DNA of 64,000 bases, from contig OZ176050.1 in the NCBI GenBank assembly GCA_964247055.1, positions 2,108,001-2,172,000 of the forward strand, in the 5' to 3' direction. The notes below the pieces were generated by a model, which was not told the DNA's origin, did no database searches, and was given only the letters and a program-made list of their open reading frames with translations. Each line of letters begins with the position of its first letter. Positions within the stretch are counted from its first letter, which is position 1. The stretch comes from Paragordius varius. Its lineage: Eukaryota > Nematomorpha. The position numbers and the translations under genes were made by a program. This document shows, piece by piece, positions 11,494-21,899 of the stretch.

Positions 11494-14400
11494 AATTTTA
11501 AATCAGCTGTTAGTTTTAATATGTTTTGGAAGTGTCCCAACTTACAGACTCTAGAAGTCACCAAACAGTAAAAAATATAAGCTGTTTTTATCTAATACAT
11601 AAACAATTTTGATAATTAAATTTTAGAATTAACTTTTAAAATTGTAGTTTATTTACAAAATTGAGCTCTGAATTTAAAACCCAAAATGTAAACTAGGACA
11701 AAAAAATGAAAAGGTAATGAAATGTTAAATATATATTAAATATTTCAATTATCATAATAATAAAATCTTGTGATTATAAATAACTTACAATGACATTCAA
11801 TTTATTGTGTCCGGGGTCTAAATTTTCAATTTCATCAATTTTGTTCAATTCTGATAAAAGCTTTTGACCAAGTTCCTGAAGATTGCTTAAATGTTCCCAA
11901 ACACCATTTTTGCCCCATAATTGGATTTGCATCCAAAGATACAGCATATTATATTCGTTTACAGATTGTTTGTTGCTAAATAATGATAAATTATGGGATA
12001 ATATAAGATTTCCAAATTATAAGTTGTGTTTTATAATTAGTTGCCTAAATAGTATTGAATAGATAAATATTTATATGGAGAAAATGTGGGCTAATTGTAA
12101 CAATCTCCAATGTATAAACAATTTGATATTCTAAGATTAGCAAATTTTTTAATTCGTGTTTACACGATCCTAGCACAAAATTAGTTTAACAGTATGTTTA
12201 TGTCCCCATGTGTCGCAACTCCAATCATATAGTTAACTTAAAAGATTAAGGGTCTTATAGCTAAATCTCTTAAAAAAGAAAATTTTATACATATTCCTCC
12301 TTATGTAAAACTTTGACCTTTAATTCCATTTTAACACTTAATTACCTCTTAATTTGTTCTACATTTTGGGGTAGTTTTATATCCCATAGCTCAATTTCGT
12401 AAATAAACCACAGTTTTGAGATATTTTAGCCAAAAACGTCATTATCAAACCTTGTTCTCATGTATTAGATAAAAAAGCTTATATTTTTTAAGGTTTTGTG
12501 ACTTCTAGAGTCTATAAATTAAGACACTTCCAAACACGATTAAAATGAACAGCAGATATTAAAATCAAATTTATCAAGTTTTGGTAAAATGCAGTCTGAA
12601 GCTTTTAAAAGTTAAATTTACATTTTCTCTTTTTAACATTTATTTGCCTGTTGCATTAGCGATTTAATAAAATAGGAAAAAAATGGCGGTAAAAAAGTTT
12701 AAGATGAGGTTTTAACAATTTTACTTTTTTAAACAATCTTTCGTATAATACGCCTAAAAGGTTAAAGTAAGCAATTTTTAAATTTGGTTTAATATCTTAA
12801 TTACTTTTTAAAATAATGAAATTTTAAATGGCTCTGGGATATAAAATTACCCCCAAAAGGTAATGGAGTGTTAAAAAATTATACAATTATCTAAGCAAAA
12901 TACGTATACATATTATTCACCTGATACTATCATTTCCCAAGTCATCCGAGAATAAATCAAAATTTATTGATTCATCATTATTTTCTTCCTTGGAATTGAT
13001 ATTATTATTAGATTTTAAGGTATGGGTATTAATAACAGTCTAATAAACAAAAACATTTATATTACATAAGATAAAATTGGTCATTTAAAAATTTATGTAA
13101 ACTTAGACATTGTATCAGGCCCGCGAAAAATTTGGAAATTTATGATTTGCAAGAATATGCTCATAAAATCAAAGAAAAATTATTATTTCTTATACAAATA
13201 TTGTAAATAAGTTTATCCAATTGACAACGAACTAGAAAAGACGTTTTATTTTGTTTATATTTTCAGTTTTATGTTAATCCAAAAAATTCTTTATAAAGGC
13301 CCATCTGGAATTTTTTGCGTTGGAGACCCCTGGTTTAAAAAAAATAATGTACTTTGGTAAGTTTCTTCATAACATGATTCATAATATTTTAATATATTTA
13401 TGATAGTAAAAGAAAATAATTTAAAATAAATTGGAATATCTAAGAGCCATTTAATAATCATGCACGAAATATTAATATTAGAAGAATAATTCATATAAGG
13501 GGTCAAAAAGTAATACATATTTTTTAAATGAGGTTTAGTTAAATTAATTAATAAAATAGTAACTAACAGCAAAAGGGAGATCCCAATCATTAAGCCATTT
13601 GTTGAGATGGAGTGTAGTGCTATGAAAGCAAGCATTACCGAAAAATGCCTAAAATAACCATATTTTATATTATATTTCAATTTATTTGATCGTAAAATAG
13701 TATACAACTTTTTATAGCTTTGATAAATAATTAAGAGTTAAATTTTACTTTTTCTAGGTCGGGTTTGGATAAAAAATATTGAGCCATGTATGCCAAATTA
13801 TCTCTAAAATGGGTATACAATTGAAAAAAACAATAACTATTTTGATAGAAAATATTTTAATTTTATAATTTGGTCTAAATTTAAAGTTACCCTTCAACGT
13901 GTAACCAAATATCATTTTTTACACAAATGTCCCATAAGATTGGAATATCATCTTGTTCTGCAAACGAAGGAGTGCCTAATAGGTAATAATATATAATAAC
14001 TCTCTTTTACACCCAAAAATAACCAAATAAATGGGATAACTTACCCATAAAATTTTTAGTAATGGAAGATATCAACAATTCTTTTTTATGTCTTTAAACA
14101 GAATTTTTCCAAGTTTGCTCGATTAATTATATAGTCTTGTATAATATTCATAAAAATACACCATTTTTAAGTTAAACAATAGCATATGTTTGTTTGCGAC
14201 CATATACAAACATTTTTTTAAAGAAAGTGCAGAAAATCACAAAAATTTATTTTGGTAGAGACGCTCAAATTTATATAAGCTCCAGAAAAGTTTATATATA
14301 TATACATATTTATATATATCTCCCTGTAAAAAACAGTAGCAAAAACACCAAACTTATCATTTAAAAATTAAAAATATATTTTGACATATTTCAATTTGTA

Positions 14401-17400
14401 TGATAAACTACCAAACTTACTTGCATAGGCGAGTAAGAGTATAGGTGTCCTATTGAGAAATTCAATGTCATTTTTGATGGTGTCTTGCAACATTGCAACA
14501 TCAAAACACAAAGTGGGACTAATCGATTGATTTTTATCTAAGACCTCGCGACACGCAATCAAACCAAAGGATTCATACGATAGATGAAACTATAAAAAAT
14601 TAAAATATATTAGATTAAAATATAAACAATTTATATGGCATGTTAATAAATTGATAAAATCTTATGTTTGACACAAATTGCCGATGGTAATTTAAAATAT
14701 AAATTAAAATAATGAAAAATAATTGATCAAAAATACTGTAAAATGTGATTCTCTATAATTTTTTGTCTTATATTCGTATTAGCCATAACGTTATTTTGGC
14801 GCATAGTCTATAAATGTTAAAATTCACAGTGGGGTAAAATTTTGCTCTAAATATTACACTTAACTTTGACAACTACATATCAATAATTGAAAAAAAAATT
14901 TATTTCTATAAAACGTCAAAATAATAAAACTTATATATAATTTAAATATTTGCAAATTTTAACTACATATGAAGGGGTAGATTTAAAATAAACCGCAATT
15001 CAGTTAATTTAGCTAATATAAGCCATTTATTTATATTTACAATATAAAAACTACTCTATGAAATTAAAAATACTAAAATTTAAGTTAATATTTTCTAATA
15101 TAGGTTATATTAATCAAGGGTCATTTTTATTGTAGTAATTTTATTTAAAAATTTTTTATATCTAAATTTTATTAATTTTAATAATTTTTGCATTAGTCTT
15201 TTCCTAGTGTATAGTATTTTTCCCATATAAATTTGCATTGATACTAATTTTATGTCAATAGATTAAGTTATATACTTACGCCGAAATATGGACTCAATCC
15301 TGGCTTTTTAACCCTAAGAAGAACACACCAAAAAATGACATATTTATCCAATAAACAAATCAATGCTTCGTTATTTAATAAACTATTTCTGCGTCAAATG
15401 GATTATTTCTGCTAGCAATTGAATATGCCATCCGAATACATTTTATCTTATATTTAGAAGGGTGTAATCTGAAAAAGGCCATTATCCTATTTTTGGTAAA
15501 AAAAATTTAACGATTTCTATTATGAAAATGGATATATCATAGATAAGAAATGCCGATTTACATTTTTGAGGAAATCCACGATCAAAGATTACAATACATA
15601 AAGCAACCAAACTCACTTAAAACACAGAAAAATATTGATTGAATATTGTACAATGTATTGCAATTAAATTTATAAATACATAAATACAATTCATGTCACC
15701 AAAATATTTATTTGAGTATACATGTTTTTATTTTTGTTGAATTATGGTTTTTTGCTCGCTTTCTATTAATAAAATTAATAATAATTAAATGAGTTTGTGA
15801 GCTTTTTTGGATATTTTGTAAAATAGACAATTATCAATAAATGCTTTTATTAGAATTTATTAGAAAGGTGTTTATATATTTATAATCAACTATTTTTAAC
15901 CAGGAGTTAATCGTATTTTCGTCTATAAGGTATTTTATATTATTTATTAATGATATTTTTGCAATAACAACTTTCCCAATATCAAAGACTTTTATTATGA
16001 ATTAGGTCATGTGTCCAAAGTAGGATAGTTTGATGCGGTTAACCGAAGAAGAATAAGGTGGATGGAAAATATACTAAAACAAACCAATGTAACCTTGGCA
16101 GAATTTAACATTTAAACAAAAAATCGCAATCTATGGAGAAGTTGTATTTACAATATTGCAAAACGTTTCGGCTGTACCAACAGTTCCATCTAAACACAAC
16201 TTAAATTGTAGTTGATTACAAATTAAAACAACAAAATATTTTACATAACAAAAATATATTTATCAAACAATCAATTGAATTAAATTAATTAAGTATCATG
16301 ATGATTGTTCTGGGCAATAATGCCAAAAATACTCAGCTATCATATGACTAGGGTTTTGTTCATGTATAATTATTCAGTTTAGTTAATTTCTGAGTAAAAA
16401 TTTTTCTATGTGCTAATCCGCTATGTATAGTTTGAGCGTACATTTATTAAAATGATATCTATATATTGATTCTTAAAATTTCATCAGTTGGTTAAAACTT
16501 TTAACGAGTTTTGTTTCCCGTTTTCACTTTTATAATGATACAAAAAGTTATCATCAAATGTTTTATAATCATCCTCTCTTTGACTCCCATTTTAACGTAA
16601 TTCCTCGTCCATTAAAAGTTGGTCAATTCGGGCATCAGTTAAGCACCCATTTATAAGTTATATTTGGACATTCGGAATTTACTAAGGTAATAGGTAAATG
16701 CTAACATATCCAAATTAATCAAAAAAGTTCTTGCTAGTCCCAATTTGATGTTAAGAGGAGGGATCCCTAGTCTATCCATGCGAACAATTGTCTCATTTCA
16801 TCCCATGTTCTCCAACATCGATTAGTCTAGGGAATGTATCCCCCAGGCTGACATCCAAGCTATTGAAATGACAGCTTGTACATGAGGTAGGATAGCCCGA
16901 TTTCAGACCTCTTAAAATTGACATAACCCATCATCATATTTATGATATGGCGACTTCCAAATCCTTGGTTATTACATGGAAGAGGAAGCAGCCAAATGAA
17001 CGGGAAATACTCTATAATGTTGATGGTGATAGGTCATGATAACCAATGGTAAATAATTTGTGATTTTAAAATATAAAAACCTTTGAGTGATAGGTTTTGT
17101 CAATTTTAAGAGGTCTAAAATCCTACCTTTTCATGTCCATGGTGTCCTTTCAATAGGATACCGAAAGTCACTCTAGTCAGGCAGGGGATACATCAGCAAG
17201 AATTGATGTCAGAATATCGAATAGAAAGGAGACCATTAGTCCATATGGATAGACTTGGGATGCTTCCTCATCATATCAAATTGGGGCTAGCAAGATTTAA
17301 TTAATTTGGATAAGGATGGTTTAACATTTACCCATTACATTAGTAAATTCCGAATGTCCAAGTCTAGATTATTAAATGGGTGCTTGACTGGAATCGAACA

Positions 17401-20400
17401 ACACTTAATAGACGAGGAAGTTGTAATTATGGAAATCAATGATAGTTTGTGAAGCGTATAAAACATTTAGTGATAAATTTGATCATTATAAATTTGAAAA
17501 CTAAAAGTTGGCAGCAGAAGCCGTTAGTAGTTTTTATCAACTGGGTAAAATTAAAGTTAGATAAAATCAATATGTAGAAATGATTTTAACTCTGTTTACT
17601 CTTAGATATAAATATGTCGCATAAAGTGCATAGAAGGGATTAGCACATAGATAAATTATCATTCAGCAAACTCCCCTAAATTTAATACTGTACAGGAACA
17701 AAAATCCTAGTCATATGATTGGTAAGTATCTATCAACCATTATGCTACAATATACTAACTCTATATTTATTTTAATTATATTGATTGTATTACTTGTGTT
17801 GTGTACAAGTATTTTATTGTTTTTATTGTAAATCCAGAATTGAATTTGTTTTTGGATGGATGTGGTACAGTCGATGTCGAATTTTTGCAATATTGTAAAT
17901 AAAACTTTTCTATACATAGCGATTTTTAAATTAAATATTGAGTTCTGGTAAGGTTACATTAGTTTTTTAGTATATGTCCATCCACCTTATTCTACTTCGG
18001 CCACTGTCCTATTTTAGACACATGTGTTCTAATTCTTTGGAAAAGTCCTTGATGTTAAGAAATTGTTTTTGCAAAAAAAAAAAATAATATATAAAACTAT
18101 AAAGGCGGAAATACAATTAACTCTTGAGATAATGGATTATTAAATATATCAACACCTTTCTAATATATATTCAAATAAAAGCATTTTTATTCATTTCTTC
18201 CTTAACTGTTTATTTAATAAATCCAAGAAAAAAAGCGGCGAAAAAATTTTCTTAAAAAAATGCGCCAAAACAGGATTGAAATATACAGCTGATATAAAAT
18301 TGCTGATAAAACGTAGTCTGAAGCTTTTTAAAGTTAATAATTTACATTTTCCAACCATAATATACATTTATTTGACTGTTGCATTAGTGATTTAATAAAT
18401 TTATAAAAAAATGGCAGCAAAAAAGTTTGAGATTAGATTTTTTTACAATTATTTTTTTTAAAAAATTCTGTAATGTGCCTAGAAAATTGAAGACAGCATA
18501 TTTATTCGGCATAATACCTTAAATACTTTTTAAGATATTCAAATTTTAAATGGCTGTGGTATATAAAATCACTCTAAAGGTAATCTGTAATAAATATATG
18601 ATTGTATGAGGATATTTATGACTTATAATAAAAAATTATATTGCAATACATTGCACATTAAACGATATTTTCGTTGTATTTTCGAGTATGTTTATTTCGT
18701 TTTCTTTTTGTAATTTTTCATCACGGTTTTCCTAAAAAATGTAAAAGATATATTTGGATTGCTTTCAATTAAATCAGAAATAATTCATCTTGAGCCATTT
18801 AATATCCAAGCTTTGATTAGTTTATTGGAAATATTTAATGCCATTTAATTGTGTTTTGGTGTGTTCTTGTTAGGGATTAAAAAGGCAGACGATCTCGACC
18901 CAATCCATATTTTGGTGAATGTTTATTTATTTTTTCAATATATAATTAGTATAAATGCGAAATATAGGAAAAATAACATCATATATAATTTTTTCCGAAA
19001 GTTTACTTATATTAAAAAATAAGTTACATCTAGAATTTGGATATTTTTAATTAATGAGTAGTTTTTACGTTGTAAATAAAAAGAACTTATTTAAGCCAAA
19101 TCAACTAAATTGGGCTTTATTTTACATAAGTTTATACATATTAAGCCAAAATTTTAAAATAATATTCAATCAATAATATTTATATCATATATAAATAATT
19201 TTTGATCCCGTATTATGGATACAAATGATTTCAGATTATAGCCGTACGTAAAAAAATGCGAAATAATTTTTCTATAATGTCAATTTTTTCTTGCATTTTA
19301 AGTAGATATCACAACGGTTATAATAGACTAGGTGTGATATCTAAAGCACATTTGTTGCACAAAGGCAATACACTTATTTTTAATACCACCAAAGCCATAA
19401 AAGTAATATTTTGAAATAATTCTTAATTATTTGTTTAACATTAAAACCTGTGAATGTAAAAACTGCATTCATACAATTGAGATAACTTGATATGTCCATA
19501 TATTATATCATAATATTTATTTCAATCTAGTGGTTTTTATTTTTGACAATATAAAAATATACTGAAAATTAAATTTAGCACACATTATTTTTATATTTAG
19601 ATTCCCAAATAATCATTTTGACTCAGTTAACACTTCATTTTTTGCAAACGATTATATTTTGGGACAGACTTTAAATTTGTTAAAATATTGTGTTTTTGGA
19701 TATAATTTATCCCTGTATGTTATCCAGTATTAATCTTATATTTTTACATTGTTCTATCTTGAAGAGTCTTAAATCCGAATAAGAATTAATACATTTAAAG
19801 AAACAGCTGATTTTTAAATTAATAAAAATCAAATTGCTGGTAAAATGTGAAGGTTTCAAAGCTAAAAATATATATTTTTTACCCAAATATACAATTTGCC
19901 TGTTGTAATAGCTATTTAATAAATTAAAGAAAAAATGGCAGGGAATAAGTTTGAGATAAGAATTTTTTATAAATTTGCGTTTTTAAAATAATCATGCGTT
20001 TAAAATAAAAGGCTAAATTTAAAAAAATATTTAAATTTAAATAAAGGTTGGTGACTAACCAAAAAGGTAATAAAGTATTAAACTTTTTCAAAAAATTGAT
20101 GTGAAAGTATGCATTCTTCTATCTTTATCATTCATTATTTTGTTTATAATCACAAAATTATAGCAATAATAAATACTTTCTGTCGTAAATCTTCTGCTAT
20201 TTCAGTATTAAAAGATGTTTCAGCCATATAAATGATTGGAATTTTGTCCTTAAAAGCTAGATATCCCATTGTTTCCCATTCTGGAAACGATTTTATTAAA
20301 GCATATCTCACGATCTGATAAAGAGCCAATTTTATTTGCTCAATCTGAATTTCGATATTGGATATTTGTGAAAATATATCATTTTCGCGTAGACCACCGT

Positions 20401-20960
20401 ATGGTTTGGCATTAAAAATCGTGTTGTTAGCACTATTTGGGGGTGTACAATTCAAATCTGATGGACTTTGATTTAACAAATCTGTACTCCCCTTAGTAGA
20501 GTTTAATGATTGCAGTGATAATGATGATAGCGTTTCGATATTGGCATAAGGTTGGTGCAAATAATTACAAGTTTTTTGAAATAATCCATTGGGAAAATGT
20601 TTTATATTCACATTAAGGTGAAGCCACACGAATTTCCATTTTAATTTTCTACATTTACTTATATATATAATTTACTGTAAAAATATGGAAGTTACCCATT
20701 GTTCACAATCGTTCGACAATAGGTTTGTTAAAGTAATCAAAGAATCTCTATCAACATACCATGCCAGATAAGTATATAACAATTGGCAAAATAGAATCAA
20801 GTGATTAATGTTTATATTAATTTTTTTACGATCATGGATATTAACATATTCATAGTTGACAGCATAGTGTATTAAAATTTTAAAACGGTTAAGTATAAGG
20901 CATAAATCGGCTCTGCTTTCTATAGTAAAACATTGATTATCCAAATTTGTATTTATATTC
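6434..20960 (-). CDS. PDXDC1: PDXDC1-like PLP-dependent decarboxylase homologue (17+ exons, 5' end not found)
   Basis: Minus-strand exons, 5' to 3': 20960-20696, about 20660-20177, 15303-15280, 14589-14421, 13975-13891, 13803-13749, 13648-13568, 13039-12921, 11975-11789, 10633-10517, 10338-10183, 10099-9988, 9713 to about 9540, 9294-9170, 9103-8985, 8916-8824, 6574-6434. Blocks matching animal PDXDC1 in order include IPIIYMAET, PGLSPYF, MLQDTIKNDIEFLNRTP, ILWDICVKNDIWLHVEG, LGHWAGLGAVQY and GVLRHVPVLSSLINWWSP near the C-terminus. The fold is a group II PLP decarboxylase. WLHVEG occupies the usual HVDA place, as in PDXDC1. LNKW (about 13597-13608) lies where canonical enzymes have HKW, so the Schiff-base lysine may be present. 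Unresolved: the first exon upstream of 20960, the first-to-second exon junction (one-base phase conflict), and a small exon near 9360-9390. Family enzymatic activity is uncertain. Confidence 0.88.
6800..7040 (+). mobile_element. Probable LINE C-terminal scrap
   Basis: FWNRLPSFMRSVFFIFML resembles the FWNRLP segment common near the end of LINE reverse-transcriptase ORFs. The similarity is short, and the fragment lies before rather than after the endonuclease piece. The two are therefore separate relics. Confidence 0.3.
8225..8325 (+). mobile_element. LINE endonuclease fragment
   Basis: A short open stretch reads ILSVYAPQSAMTHIVEIYSG. SVYAPQ(x)G is the hallmark of the apurinic-type endonuclease of animal LINEs. 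Only about 30 codons are recognisable, and no reverse transcriptase follows in the same orientation. Confidence 0.5.
10925..11060 (+). repeat. Possible tRNA-derived SINE fragment
   Basis: An isolated GC-richer island inside an intron contains GGGCTTCGACCTC, close to the RNA polymerase III B box (GGTTCGANNCC), with a GCCCAGGGCTGACAATG stretch about 40 bp upstream that could be a decayed A box. No second copy was found in the window, so this is tentative. Confidence 0.25.
11191..11728 (-). mobile_element. TTAACACT element family A, inverted copy (A1)
   Basis: The reverse complement of the 12331-12874 element, with the same inner markers (CAAACTCATTTTTTTTCTA, GGAAGTGTCCCAACTTA, AGACTCTAGAAGTCACCAAA). 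It ends with ...GGTAATGAAATGTTAA. An (AT)n microsatellite of about 38 bp at about 11453-11490 is embedded. Confidence 0.65.
12331..12874 (+). mobile_element. TTAACACT element family A, full copy (A2)
   Basis: A 544-bp non-coding element with inverted ends: TTAACACTTAATTACC at the left and GGTAATGGAGTGTTAA at the right. Each is followed by an ATATCCCA(T/G)AGC-type inner repeat. TTAA termini suggest a piggyBac-type MITE. It sits in a PDXDC1-like intron; related copies are at 11191-11728 (inverted), about 18240-18590 and 19627-20081. The outermost TTAACACT is shared with family B, although the interiors differ. Confidence 0.75.
13107..13332 (-). mobile_element. hAT-like MITE, family D copy
   Basis: About 225 bp with inner ends CAGGCCCGCGAAAAATTTGG and GGCCCATCTGGAATTTTTTG, the outer right end being GTTGGAGACCCCTGG. 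Read inverted this is CCAGGGGTCTCCAAC, a classic hAT-type terminus. It lies in the intron between PDXDC1-like exons at 13039 and 13568. Confidence 0.55.
15280..15303 (-). other. 24-nt micro-exon of the PDXDC1-like gene
   Basis: Encodes PGLSPYFG, which aligns with the PGLG block between the IYL and LGLP segments of animal PDXDC1. It is followed by a good donor (GTAAGTAT) and fits phase 0 on both sides if the acceptor is the AG of TTAAAAAG. An upstream acceptor (CTTCTTAG) would give a 33-nt exon but breaks phase. Confidence 0.65.
16130..17900. mobile_element. Decayed protein-coding mobile element inside both arms
   Basis: The inner parts of both arms are less AT-rich. Read outward from the spacer, they keep short protein-like motifs in the same order (MDRLG, then IKLGLAR, FTYYLSKF or similar). 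I recall a widespread uncharacterised repeat-borne protein family in animals with an IKLGLM(R/K)NF core, but I cannot assign a class. The copy is a fossil with many breaks in each arm. As both arms carry it, insertion preceded the inverted duplication. Confidence 0.35.
18240..18590 (+). mobile_element. Family A copy (A3) inserted in right arm
   Basis: Matches the 3' two thirds of family A (AGTCTGAAGCTTTTTAAAGT, TTTGACTGTTGCATTAGTGA, AAATGGCTGTGGTATATAAA). The corresponding point of the left arm (about 15600-15780) lacks it, so it entered after the inverted duplication. Confidence 0.6.
18883..18918 (+). pseudogene. Degenerate inverted copy of PDXDC1-like micro-exon
   Basis: Plus-strand sequence after GTTCTTGTTAG reads GATTAAAAAGGCAGACG, then CCAATCCATATTTTGGTGAA. 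It parallels the true exon and flanks on the minus strand (TTCTTAGGGTTAAAAAGCCA, then AGTCCATATTTCGGCGTAAG). The frame is lost by short indels and the donor GTAAG has become GTGAA. It is on the wrong strand for the host gene, so it cannot be a working exon. Confidence 0.65.
19627..20081 (+). mobile_element. Family A copy (A4)
   Basis: Starts TTAACACTTCATTTTTTGC and ends GGTAATAAAGTATTAA. Inner markers GCCTGTTGTAATAGCTATTT and AAATGGCAGGGAATAAGTTT correspond to family A. About 455 bp long, shorter than A2 through internal deletions. Confidence 0.65.
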
Positions 20961-21597
20961 CTAAATAATTATATTCTTTTACTTTAGATTAAATATATTT
21001 TGAAAAAAATTATTTAATTCCTGAGTATAAGGCAATATAAATTTATCAACGCTCTGGTGCAAAGTTAACATGTGGATTTGTTTGACATATGAGTTAAATG
21101 CCCAAAATATATCACATATGTATTTTTACAACCGACTTTTAACACTTTCAAAAATACATTAGCCCACAAATCCAACTGATAAAAGTAGCTTACTAAATCA
21201 AAAACTATGTGAAATCACTGTTATTTAAAAAATAAAACTTGGCTTAAACGATAATGATTTAATTAATTTAATGTTATAACCAGCAACATAGTGTATATTT
21301 TAAATTTTACCCAATAAAAACTGACAATTCATATATCCCTTCTTTATCATGTAGGGTAGTTTATATCCCATCGCGATTTTACATGCAAATAACTTAAATA
21401 TACCTATGATATTTGTGAAGTATATACAAGACATTGTGATTAAATCAAAGGAATGATTTTGGTTTTGGGTCTTACGAGTGATTTAAAATTGCCAGTTATG
21501 TGTATATTGCTCCCATATCAAAATGTTTACATAATTTCCGTATAAAAGCAAATTCTTTATTTCAAATTATATGATAATATATATCAGTACCTAAATT
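20961..21597. other. AT-rich DNA upstream of the traced PDXDC1-like exons
   Basis: The missing first coding exon of the PDXDC1-like gene should lie here or further upstream, because the 20960 exon starts with an acceptor (TTATTTAG) and needs two bases from a previous exon. I could not identify it. An AGGGTAGTTTATATCCCA stretch near 21353 echoes family A ends. Confidence 0.4.
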
Positions 21598-21790
21598 ACA
21601 ATGTATATTTTATTTAAGGTAGGCTCCAAAAGTCAAAATTTTGCTAAATTCAGAAATGGGGTAGTTTTTAAGATGCTAAAAACGCCTAAATTATGCCGTA
21701 ATAGTTATGAATACATTATGATATCAAAATATTTCGATCCTGACTTTTTAAATCTTGTTGGGTGTAGCATATTCTCAACACTATGTAGAG
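21598..21790 (+). repeat. Dispersed repeat family C fragment
   Basis: Begins AGGTAGGCTCCAAAAGTCAA and continues AAATGGGGTAGTTTTTAAGA. The GGCTCC..AAGTC..AATTTT plus AAATGGGCTAGTT pattern recurs at about 29115-29230 and in the foldback at 44.5-45.6 kb. The open frame here (21601-21798) is accidental. Confidence 0.45.
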
Positions 21791-21899
21791 ATGTTTGATT
21801 GAAAGGTGTGATAACTGTAATTAGTAAATTTAAAAAAGACATATTTGTAATTGATTTGAATATATAGACTAACAAATTTTTTAGTTTTCAGATGTGTTA

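Larger units (their letters stand above)
14990..19120. repeat. ~4-kb ancient inverted duplication (arms ~1.9-2 kb, spacer ~150 bp)
   Basis: The left arm (about 14990-16935) is the diverged reverse complement of the right arm (about 17090-19120). Anchors include AGAATAAGGTGGATGG (16050) against CCACCTTATTCTACTTC (17983), CAATGTATTGCAAT (15650) against ATTGCAATACATTG (18641), GACCTCTTAAAATTGACA (16907) against TGTCAATTTTAAGAGGTC (17097), and GTGTTCTTCTTAGGG (read inverted at 15318-15332) against GTGTTCTTGTTAGGG (18860). The left arm contains the PDXDC1-like micro-exon. The right arm has a degraded copy of it and has additionally received a family A insertion. The arms are visibly diverged (many substitutions and indels), so the event is old. 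Confidence 0.8.

Noticed and set aside
13291-13707. 138-codon minus-strand open frame rich in I/L/F
   Set aside because: The true PDXDC1-like exon (13568-13648) lies in another frame of the same strand, and the rest is AT-driven intron and hAT-like repeat.
14041-14100. Possible extra PDXDC1-like exon with a good donor
   Set aside because: The exon ending at 14421 joins the exon starting at 13975 in phase (A plus GC) and restores the conserved alignment without it.
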